Assembly (NCBI GenBank): GCA_030039815.1
Contig: JASHUW010000514.1
Span: forward strand, 1-6,991
Source of the DNA: Alphaproteobacteria bacterium
GTDB lineage: Bacteria > Pseudomonadota > Alphaproteobacteria > ATCC43930 > CGMCC-115725
Direction of reading: 5' to 3'
Length of the DNA stretch: 6,991 bases
In this document: one piece after another, positions 1 to 5,119 of the stretch
How positions within the stretch are numbered: position 1 is the first letter of the stretch
Layout: each line of letters begins with the position of its first letter
The notes under the pieces: generated by a model
What the model saw: only the letters and a program-made list of their open reading frames with translations
Databases searched by the model: none
What the model was told of the DNA's origin: nothing
Made by a program: the position numbers and the translations under genes

Positions 1-1
1 G

Positions 2-1216
2 GTGGTGCATGCGTTCATGCGCGAGGTCGACCTGCCGATGGACATCGTGGAGGCCATCAAGATCGCCTTATATCAATTGCTTCAGGCTCAAGCCCACACT
101 CCCGTCCCTCCCTGCATGAGCAATGGGGAGTTTGTGCGTTGCTTGGACAACCTCTCCGACCCCGCTCTGATTGCTGAATTTACCCACACCTGCTCCAGCC
201 TCCAGCGGCTCAACGACTTGCCACTGGATGAAACGCCACGCGGCGACACCGGGATCAAGCAATTCACCGTCGCCGCGTCGAAGGGCAATGGGATCGTTCG
301 TTTCGTCAACGATCCGGGCCGCCGCTGCGATTTCGCGACCTTCCAATTCCTGTCGGCGATACTAGACAAGCTGCAGCTCGCGGCTGTTTCGGTTCAATCG
401 GCCAAGACCGCCGCCAAGCCGATCACGGTTCCGACCTCGCAGACCGGCATGTCGATCAAGATTCAGAACGACGCCACGTCGTCCGATACCCCGAAAACCA
501 CCTTCGTCCTCAACAAGCTGAACGATCCTTGTCCGTTGGCGAACGGGGCCCCATCTCCCGAGATTTCGCCTGACGACGATGTCGTGGCGGCGCATCCGGC
601 TCCGTTGCCCGCAAAAGGAGATCCGCTACCCCCCGATGCCGCCGCGGCCGTCGCCGGCGCTCCGCCAAGGCCGCCCGTGGCCTCTCCCGCCACGCCGGAT
701 ACCGGAAAGCACGCGCATGCGGGGGGCGGGGCACAAGATCCGGCCGCACCGCCTCCCGATGCGGCCGCTGCCCCCGCCGCGTCAGCTCCCGCGAAGCCGA
801 AAGCAGCGGCGGCGAAGAAACAAGTCGAGCCGTGGGAAACCCTCTGCAAGGACCAGACGCTTGTCGCGGTCGTGCCGCGCTCGCCGGAAGCGCTGGTCTT
901 CTACCTCGGGCAGTTGATCGACGCGGAATATCCCACGGACGGAAAACCGCCTTATATCCCGATGGTGCGCGGGACGAAGGTTGGTGAGCACGAACCGAAG
1001 CCGTACGCGCTGTTCGATGTGAAAAAGAGCAGCGGCGGTGATGGCGCCGCGGCGGAGGTCAGTGTCTCGCTCGATGACGAGACCTATTACATACCGCGCA
1101 GCGACACCTACAACAGCACGATGCACATGCTCACACTGGCCGAGCAGGTCATCGGCTTGGAGAAAAAGGGAACGCAGATTCCGGGTATTGTGCCGGTGCA
1201 GGTGATCAACCCGTAG
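2..1216 (+). CDS. Hypothetical protein with Pro/Ala-rich linker, probably 5'-truncated by the window edge
   Basis: I do not recognise this family. The frame is open from the first bases (GTG at 2) to TAG at 1214-1216, so the true start may lie outside the window; in-window alternatives are the ATGs at residues 6 and 13. Numbered from base 2, residues 1-180 form a mixed-composition N-terminal region with several cysteines (C38, C47, C64, C109, C177). Residues about 183-275 are a low-complexity linker rich in Pro, Ala, Asp and Gly, with a repeated PDAAAA motif. Residues about 276-404 look like a compact C-terminal domain (VEPWETLCKDQ, SPEALVFYLGQLIDAEYP, DDETYYIPRSDTYNSTMHML, GTQIPGIVPVQVINP). 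No signal peptide or membrane helix is visible. The protein could be a surface, secretion-linked or adaptor protein, but nothing in the sequence proves a function. The GST gene starts 8 bases downstream, so co-transcription is likely. Confidence 0.75.
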   Translation: MVHAFMREVDLPMDIVEAIKIALYQLLQAQAHTPVPPCMSNGEFVRCLDNLSDPALIAEFTHTCSSLQRLNDLPLDETPRGDTGIKQFTVAASKGNGIVRFVNDPGRRCDFATFQFLSAILDKLQLAAVSVQSAKTAAKPITVPTSQTGMSIKIQNDATSSDTPKTTFVLNKLNDPCPLANGAPSPEISPDDDVVAAHPAPLPAKGDPLPPDAAAAVAGAPPRPPVASPATPDTGKHAHAGGGAQDPAAPPPDAAAAPAASAPAKPKAAAAKKQVEPWETLCKDQTLVAVVPRSPEALVFYLGQLIDAEYPTDGKPPYIPMVRGTKVGEHEPKPYALFDVKKSSGGDGAAAEVSVSLDDETYYIPRSDTYNSTMHMLTLAEQVIGLEKKGTQIPGIVPVQVINP

Positions 1217-1224
1217 CACGCGTG

Positions 1225-1917
1225 ATGACACTCACCATGTACGAGCGCATCGGCCATGAGGGGAGGCGGCCGAGCCCGTTCTCCTGGCGCATCCGCTACG
1301 CGTTTGCGCACAAGGGTGTCGAGCCCGCGTTCCATCATGTCCGCTTCGCCGATGTCGAGACCATCCGCGCGCTTTCGAGCCAGCATTTTGTGCCGATCGT
1401 CACCGATGGCGATATCGTCGTTCACGATTCCTGGAACATTGCCTGCTATCTCGAAGACCGTTTTCCGCAGGCGCCGAGCCTCTTTCCCGGCGGGGGCCGA
1501 GCGGTGGCCCGGCTGGTCAATCATTGGGCCGACCAGACGCTCGGCGTCGCGATCCGCCGGCTGATCGCGGCGGATTTCATCCGCTGCCTCGATTCCGGCG
1601 ACCGCGCCTATTACCGCAGCTCGCGCGAGGCGGCGTTTGGCTGCACCCTCGAGGAATATTGCGCCGACCGGCCGCGCTGGATCGCCGAGTTCGCCGCGAT
1701 CACCGCGCCGCTCGAGCGCACTCTGGCCGAGCAGCCTTATGTCGCCGGCGCCGCGCCCGGTTATGTCGACTACATCGTGTTTTCGATGTTCCAGTACGCC
1801 CGGCTTGGCTGCCCCGACGAATTTCTCGCCGAAGCCGGGGCGTTGCGGCGCTGGCGCGACAACCTCGTCGGGATGTTCGATCGCCTCGGCGATCGCTATC
1901 CCGCATACCCGGCATGA
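1225..1917 (+). CDS. Glutathione S-transferase family protein, LigE/beta-etherase-like
   Basis: This is a cytosolic GST of 230 aa, the usual length. Residues about 3-88 are the thioredoxin-like glutathione-binding domain: PSPFSWRIRYAFAHKGV (16-32) is the helix-1 active-site region, VPIVTDG (56-62) carries the cis-proline P57, and HDSWNIACYLEDRFP (67-81) is the glutathione-gamma-glutamyl motif with D68/S69. Residues about 92-228 are the all-helical C-terminal domain. The pattern SPxxWRxxYAxxHKG, VPxIVxDG, DSWxIAxYLxxxxP and a later SREaaFGctLE closely parallels the LigE etherase-type GSTs, which use glutathione to cleave aryl-ether bonds in lignin-derived compounds. The substrate here is not deducible. 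Serines (S17/S20) sit where catalytic Ser/Cys residues occur in GSTs. GTG at 1222 is also in frame and ATG 1237 is a shorter option; no strong Shine-Dalgarno decides between them. Confidence 0.88.
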   Translation: MTLTMYERIGHEGRRPSPFSWRIRYAFAHKGVEPAFHHVRFADVETIRALSSQHFVPIVTDGDIVVHDSWNIACYLEDRFPQAPSLFPGGGRAVARLVNHWADQTLGVAIRRLIAADFIRCLDSGDRAYYRSSREAAFGCTLEEYCADRPRWIAEFAAITAPLERTLAEQPYVAGAAPGYVDYIVFSMFQYARLGCPDEFLAEAGALRRWRDNLVGMFDRLGDRYPAYPA

Positions 1918-1958
1918 CTATTAGTAGAGCAAATCCAACCCGGAATGGCCTCTAATAG
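1918..1958. repeat. Imperfect inverted repeat after the GST gene
   Basis: The arm at 1918-1929 (CTATTAGTAGAG) pairs with CTCTAATAG at 1950-1958 over 9 bp with a 3-base bulge, around a 20-base loop. It starts directly after the GST stop codon. It is AU-rich and has no T-run, so it is a poor intrinsic terminator. It may be a weak 3' end structure or an operator ahead of the small membrane gene. Confidence 0.4.
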
Positions 1959-1981
1959 ATGCAGATGACACTTTTTTGTGC

Positions 1982-1987
1982 TATAGA
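1982..1987 (+). promoter_or_regulatory. Possible -10 element (TATAGA) for the small membrane gene pair
   Basis: TATAGA at 1982-1987 lies in a locally AT-rich stretch (a T6 run at 1972-1977) between the GST gene and the 2039 start. No good -35 hexamer lies 16-18 bases upstream; ATGACA at 1965-1970 is too close (11 bases). If used, transcription would begin near 1994 at the foot of the 5' UTR hairpin. This is weak evidence. Confidence 0.25.
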
Positions 1988-1988
1988 T

Positions 1989-2020
1989 GGCAAATCGGCA
2001 ATCGGGGGACTGCCGATGCC
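1989..2020 (+). promoter_or_regulatory. 5' UTR hairpin with G5 loop upstream of the first small membrane gene
   Basis: ATCGGCA (1994-2000) pairs perfectly with TGCCGAT (2011-2017). The stem is extended by GGC/GCC (1989-1991 with 2018-2020) past an AA bulge. The 10-base loop contains GGGGGAC. The hairpin ends 18 bases before the ATG and leaves the ribosome-binding site (AAGAAGGGGG, about 2024-2033) single-stranded. It could be a 5' stabiliser or a protein/RNA binding site; function is inferred only from position. Confidence 0.45.
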
Positions 2021-2038
2021 TTAAAGAAGGGGGAAACC

Positions 2039-2272
2039 ATGGACGCGGTCGGTCACATCAAATCGTGGATTGGGGGGTTGACCGATATTGGTCTGATGCT
2101 GTTGGCGCTGGCGATCGTTGCGGCGCTGCTGGTCGGCGAGAAGCTGCCGTTCTTCAGCGGCGTCGTCGGCAACATCATCGGTCTGGTCAACCAGATGGGC
2201 AGCAACGGCCTGGTGGGCCTGATCACCCTCGGCGTGATCCTCTGGCTGTTCTCGCATCGCTCGGTTAGCTGA
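2039..2272 (+). CDS. Small two-helix membrane protein (paralogue 1)
   Basis: The product is 77 aa and of unrecognised family. ATG 2039 is chosen because a strong ribosome-binding site (GAAGGGGG) ends 5 bases upstream; an open frame extends further upstream but has no comparable signal. After a short N-terminal segment (GHIKSW), residues 14-33 form a hydrophobic helix (LMLLALAIVAALLVG). Residues 37-51 are a moderately hydrophobic connector (FFSGVVGNIIGLV). Residues 56-71 form a second helix (GLVGLITLGVILWLF), and a polar tail HRSVS follows. This predicts an inner-membrane helical hairpin. It aligns end to end with the product of the next gene, allowing one single-residue gap (shared G33, FxSxV, N45/46, VG and GV in helix 2, LF, final R), so the pair probably arose by tandem duplication. 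No function can be assigned; holin-like, toxin-like or complex-stabilising mini-proteins share this topology. Confidence 0.8.
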   Translation: MDAVGHIKSWIGGLTDIGLMLLALAIVAALLVGEKLPFFSGVVGNIIGLVNQMGSNGLVGLITLGVILWLFSHRSVS

Positions 2273-2285
2273 GTTGAAGGAGGGG

Positions 2286-2308
2286 GGCGGGGCGCTGGCC
2301 CCGCCTTT
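2286..2308 (+). terminator. Strong GC hairpin between the two small membrane genes (attenuator or terminator-like)
   Basis: GGCGGGGC (2286-2293) pairs perfectly over 8 bp with GCCCCGCC (2298-2305) around the tetraloop GCTG. It is followed by only three T residues (2306-2308). The short T-tract suggests partial termination, or a role as mRNA stabiliser or translational bridge, rather than an efficient terminator. It starts 13 bases after the TGA of the first gene and ends 12 bases before the ATG of the second. Confidence 0.55.
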
Positions 2309-2317
2309 CGTCAAGCG

Positions 2318-2554
2318 ATGAAAATGTTCGCGCAACTCCGGACGATCGGCTGGGCCGCCATCGAGGGCGCGTTCCTGTTGATCGTCTTGTGCGTGCTGCT
2401 CGATATCGTGATCGGCCCGCAGACCGGCTCGTTCGTGTCGAGCGTGGCGAAAAACGCCACCGCCTTCCTGCAAGCTCTGCCGCCGGGCGTGGTCGTCGGC
2501 ATGGCTGCGGTCGGGGTGGTCTACGCCCTTTTCAAGGCTAGGCAGCCGCGCTAG
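2318..2554 (+). CDS. Small two-helix membrane protein (paralogue 2)
   Basis: The product is 78 aa and of unrecognised family. The predicted helices are residues 13-33 (AAIEGAFLLIVLCVLLDIVIG) and 55-72 (PPGVVVGMAAVGVVYALF), with a short basic N-terminus (KMFAQLR) and basic C-terminus (KARQPR). It is a diverged paralogue of the preceding gene, with the same length, topology and conserved glycines. ATG 2318 and ATG 2324 (codon 3) are both possible. Neither has an adjacent Shine-Dalgarno: the only purine-rich one, AAGGAGG at 2277-2283, lies 34 bases upstream beyond the GC hairpin. The frame continues upstream without a stop to the TGA of paralogue 1. Its last 17 bases overlap the end of the convergent hydrolase gene. 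An inner-membrane location is likely; function is unknown. Confidence 0.75.
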   Translation: MKMFAQLRTIGWAAIEGAFLLIVLCVLLDIVIGPQTGSFVSSVAKNATAFLQALPPGVVVGMAAVGVVYALFKARQPR

Positions 2555-3380
2555 CGGCGCGGCTCGTCGCACTCGTCAAAAACGCCTCGATCTCGGCGAT
2601 GATGCGCGCGCTGTCGCCGATATGCGGCAGATGGTCGTCGCCGGGCAGCTCGATATAGTGCGCCGCCGGCATTCGCGTTGCGAGTTCCCGGCCATACTCG
2701 ACGCCGATGCGCTGGTCGCCGGTGCGATGCATCAACAGCGTCGGCACCCGCACCGCCGGCAAGATGTCCCTGACGTCGACATCGTGATCCATGCGCAGGA
2801 GCGCCCCCGCGATGGCGGGGCTCGCGCTTTCGCGCTCGAAACGCATCCAGAGGCGGCGGAAATTCTCGTCGCGCGCCCGGCTCGGGGCCATCGTAGGCGG
2901 CAACAGGCCGGTGCCCCAGGCGCGCTCGATCAGGTTGAAGCGCGACGCGACCTGCGACGGCGGCCATTCCTGCGTCGGGCTGCGCGCGAAGGCGCCGTAG
3001 AGCGCAAGCGCGCGGACGCGCCCCGGATGCTTGGCGGCAAAGGTGAGGCCCATCTTGCCGCCCTCGGAGATGCCGAGGACAGCCGCCCGCGCCGATCTGG
3101 CCGCATCCATCACCGCGAGCGTGTCGGCGATGCGGGTGTCCATTGCCGGGATCGCCGCGGCGCGGTCGGAGAGCCCGGTGCCGCGCTTGTCATAGACGAT
3201 CACTCGGGCGAACGCCGCGAGGCCCTGGTAGAAACGCGCCTGGTCCGGATCGTCCCAGATCAGCCCGATATGCGAGACCAGACCCGGAACGACGATCAGA
3301 TCGCAGGGGCCATCGCCGAGCACCTGATAGGCGATACGGACATCGCGGCTGCGCGCGAAGCGGGTCTGGGGGGCGACCAT
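2538..3380 (-). CDS. Alpha/beta-fold hydrolase, cyclase-associated type but standalone
   Basis: This is a 280-aa alpha/beta hydrolase. Visible elements are FARSRDVRIAYQVLGDG (8-24), the oxyanion-region strand VVPGLVSH (30-37), YDKRGTGLSDR (63-73), the nucleophile elbow GISEGG with S105, the acid D222 in HRTGDQRIG, and the catalytic His in GDDHLPHIGD (most likely H250). In the family I know, the FARSxDVRIAYQVxGDGPxDLxxVPG start and DKRGTGLSDR...GISEGG core are typical of hydrolase domains at the N-terminus of class III adenylate/guanylate cyclase fusion proteins. Here the protein ends in a low-complexity AAASAAA-type tail, just where the cyclase domain would begin. The substrate is unknown (ester, lactone or peroxide are all possible). 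The start is ATG 3380-3378. TAG at 2540-2538 lies inside the end of the convergent small membrane gene. Confidence 0.9.
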   Translation of the reverse strand: MVAPQTRFARSRDVRIAYQVLGDGPCDLIVVPGLVSHIGLIWDDPDQARFYQGLAAFARVIVYDKRGTGLSDRAAAIPAMDTRIADTLAVMDAARSARAAVLGISEGGKMGLTFAAKHPGRVRALALYGAFARSPTQEWPPSQVASRFNLIERAWGTGLLPPTMAPSRARDENFRRLWMRFERESASPAIAGALLRMDHDVDVRDILPAVRVPTLLMHRTGDQRIGVEYGRELATRMPAAHYIELPGDDHLPHIGDSARIIAEIEAFLTSATSRAASAAA

Positions 3381-3534
3381 TGCGCCAGTCTGCCCGCATC
3401 AGGTTAAAAAATCAGCCACTATCGTCGATCTGAGCGTGTAGTGGGTTGACGCACCCCGGCGGCCCAACCGGCGATTCGCTGGTCAGACGTCCTTTCCCGC
3501 ATTTCGTCAAGTTCGCCGGGTCGGCGATAATCGC
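3381..3534. other. Intergenic leader region of the hydrolase gene
   Basis: No gene is visible. The region upstream of the minus-strand hydrolase contains an A/T-rich tract (minus-strand TTTTTTAACCTGAT at about 3400-3413) that could hold a -10 element, but no convincing -35 partner was found. A perfect 6-bp hairpin with a 3-base loop (TCGCCG/GGT/CGGCGA) lies near 3511-3525. It has no adjacent T-run on either strand, so it is not a standard terminator. Confidence 0.3.
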
Positions 3535-3835
3535 TTAAATGCAGGGGGTTAGAGCGTTCTTAGCACAATAGGTTGAGGCATCACCCCTCAGACGGCACAA
3601 TCCCTTTGCCGTCGACCCGGCAGCGAGGCGTGGGGTTCGATGACCGCCTTGGGGGAGGCCGTCATCCTCGGTAGCGCCTTTGGGGGAAGGCCCTCCACCC
3701 CCGCCTCGCACGGTCGGCCCTTTTGAGGGGCCGATACCCGTTCCCCAAACTTCACCGCGCAGGTCCCGGAGTTCACCCCGAGGACGCGATGCCGTCCTCG
3801 TTCGAGTGGCTGCACCAGGTGATTTCATCACGAAG
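3535..3835. ncRNA. Candidate structured non-coding RNA (strand undetermined)
   Basis: Roughly 300 bases hold an unusually dense set of perfect stems. (a) GACGGCA 3591-3597 pairs with TGCCGTC 3607-3613. (b) GCGAGGCG 3623-3630 pairs with CGCCTCGC 3702-3709, extended by GGGG/CCCC past a bulged T; this long-range stem encloses two hairpins. (c) GATGAC 3639-3644 with GTCATC 3661-3666, plus GCC/GGC, loop TTGGGGGA. (d) GCCTT 3676-3680 with AAGGC 3687-3691, loop TGGGGG. (e) TCGGCCC 3714-3720 with GGGCCGA 3728-3734. (f) CGAGGACG 3779-3786 with CGTCCTCG 3793-3800. A 98-codon minus-strand reading frame spans the block, but its composition (repeated Gly, Arg, Pro) and its dependence on the hairpins argue against a protein. 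I do not recognise a known Rfam class; tmRNA, RNase P and SRP signature sequences are absent. A decayed repeat element is the main alternative. Confidence 0.45.
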
Positions 3836-3893
3836 ACACGATGAGCCGCGCAGAACCTTCGTGTAGGCTCGCTCCGGTCATCTCGGAGCAGCC

Positions 3894-5030
3894 ATGAGCC
3901 ACCTGATCCTCACCGGCGGACGCATCATCGACCCGGCCAACGGGCGCGACGAGATCGCCGACATCGCGTTCAAGGACGGCAAGGTCGCCGAAATCGGCAG
4001 CAACCTGTCGCGTGCCGGTGCCGAGACCGTCGACGTCGCCGGCAAGATCGTCACCCCCGGGCTCGTCGACCTGCACACCCATGTCTATTGGGGCGGCACC
4101 TCGCTGGGGGTCGATGCCGCCGAGATCGCGAAGACGAGCGGCACCACCACCTTTGTTGATGCCGGCAGCTCGGGCCCCGGCAATTTCCACGGCTTCCGCC
4201 GGCACGTCATCGAGCCCTCGCCGGTGCGCATCCTGCCGATCCTCAATGTTTCGCATGCCGGCATCTTCGCGTTCTCGACGACGGTGATGGTCGGCGAGTG
4301 TGCCGATCTGCGCCTCCTCGATCCCCGCGACTGCGTCCGCGTCGTTAACGCCAATCGCGACCTCATCGTCGGCATCAAGGTGCGCGTCGGGCGCACCGCC
4401 GGCGGCAATTCCGGCATCGCCCCGCTCGACATTGCGCTCGAAGTGGCCGAGGAGGTCGGGCTGCCGGTGATGGCGCATCTCGACCACCCGCCGCCGTCGC
4501 GGCTCGAGGTGCTCTCCCGGCTGAGGCGAGGCGACATTCTCACCCACTGCTTCCGGCCATTCCCCAACGCGCCCGTCGCGCCCGACGGCCGGGTGCGCGA
4601 GGAGGTCGCCGCGGCGCGCGAGCGCGGCGTCGTGTTCGACATCGGGCATGGCGGCGGCTCGTTCGGCTTTCGTACCGCGGAAGGCATGCTCGCCGCCGGT
4701 TTCCTGCCCGACGTCATTTCCAGCGACGTCCATCAGCTCAGCGTCAACGGCCCGGCCTTCGACCAGATCACGACGATGTCGAAGCTGCTGTCGCTCGGCA
4801 TGCCGCTCGTCGAGGTGATCCGTGCCGGCACCATCGCGCCGGCACGAGCGATCGGGCGCGGCGAGATTGGCCATCTCACGGTCGGCGCCGTGGGTGACGC
4901 CAGCATCCTCGACCTTGCCGAGGGCGCGTTTGACTATCGCGATGTGCTCGGTGAGACGCGAAAAGGCCGCCAGCGCCTATTTGCCAGCGGCCTCGTCGTT
5001 AAGGGGTCTTGGTGGGATGTCGCCTGCTAA
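3894..5030 (+). CDS. Amidohydrolase/deacetylase family metallohydrolase (Atu3266/EF_0837-like)
   Basis: A 378-aa cytosolic enzyme of the amidohydrolase superfamily. Residues 1-55 and about 325-378 form the composite beta domain (ILTGGRIIDPANG, then GDASILDL and GLVVKGSWWDV). The TIM barrel lies between them. Visible metal ligands are H61 and H63 (DLHTHVYWGG), a probable carboxylated lysine K162 (VGIKVRVGR), H195 (MAHLDHPP), H218 (LTHCFRPFPN) and catalytic D278 (ISSDVHQLS). The DLHTHVYWG, GTTTFVDAGS and SSDVH combination matches the dihydroorotase-like deacetylases related to Agrobacterium Atu3266, reported to hydrolyse acetylated alpha-hydroxy acids such as acetyl-(R)-mandelate. The in vivo substrate is uncertain; database entries often call this group dihydroorotase, which the context does not support. 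GGAG at 3885-3888 sits 5 bases before the ATG. The gene is monocistronic as seen here. Confidence 0.92.
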   Translation: MSHLILTGGRIIDPANGRDEIADIAFKDGKVAEIGSNLSRAGAETVDVAGKIVTPGLVDLHTHVYWGGTSLGVDAAEIAKTSGTTTFVDAGSSGPGNFHGFRRHVIEPSPVRILPILNVSHAGIFAFSTTVMVGECADLRLLDPRDCVRVVNANRDLIVGIKVRVGRTAGGNSGIAPLDIALEVAEEVGLPVMAHLDHPPPSRLEVLSRLRRGDILTHCFRPFPNAPVAPDGRVREEVAAARERGVVFDIGHGGGSFGFRTAEGMLAAGFLPDVISSDVHQLSVNGPAFDQITTMSKLLSLGMPLVEVIRAGTIAPARAIGRGEIGHLTVGAVGDASILDLAEGAFDYRDVLGETRKGRQRLFASGLVVKGSWWDVAC

Positions 5031-5110
5031 TCCCGCCCCGGCGTAAGTCGGGGCCCATCTTTCGACCGCTTGTACAGCCGGTAAATGGGTCCCGGTTTTC
5101 GCCGGGATGG
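5031..5110. repeat. Palindromic dispersed-type intergenic repeat, possible bidirectional terminator
   Basis: The space between the convergent amidohydrolase and sciP genes is filled by nested palindromes. GCCCCG (5035-5040) pairs with CGGGGC (5049-5054). GGGGCCCAT (5050-5058) pairs with ATGGGTCCC (5085-5093) with one G-U. TCCCGG (5090-5095) pairs with CCGGGA (5102-5107) around TTTTCG. The phrase ATGGGTCCCGGTTTTCGCC followed by GGGATG resembles a short palindromic repeat that I know to be widely scattered between genes in alphaproteobacterial genomes. Stem alternatives are mutually exclusive, and the placement just after two convergent stop codons suits transcription termination or mRNA 3' protection. 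Confidence 0.6.
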
Positions 5111-5119
5111 TGACGATGA

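Noticed and set aside
1918..1958. Inverted repeat as the GST terminator
   Set aside because: The stem is AT-rich with a bulge and a 20-base loop and is not followed by a T-run.
2622..3407. 261-codon plus-strand reading frame opposite the hydrolase
   Set aside because: Antisense shadow: it is Arg/Ala/His-rich without domains, while the minus strand carries a complete catalytic triad.
3632..3648. GGTTCGAT as a tRNA or tmRNA T-loop
   Set aside because: The flanking five bases on each side do not pair to form a T-stem, and no acceptor stem or CCA end is found nearby.
3535..3831. 98-codon minus-strand reading frame across the hairpin block
   Set aside because: Composition is dominated by Gly, Arg and Pro produced by the palindromic DNA, there is no ribosome-binding site or recognisable domain, and the RNA-structure reading explains the sequence better.
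3535..3835. Mobile element or MITE remnant
   Set aside because: No terminal inverted repeats or flanking target duplications were found by eye; a high-copy repeat origin cannot be excluded without a genome search.
3828..4874. 348-codon minus-strand reading frame opposite the amidohydrolase
   Set aside because: It is an antisense shadow of a well-supported metallohydrolase gene, and its His/Asp/Arg-rich composition is typical of the opposite strand of GC-rich genes.
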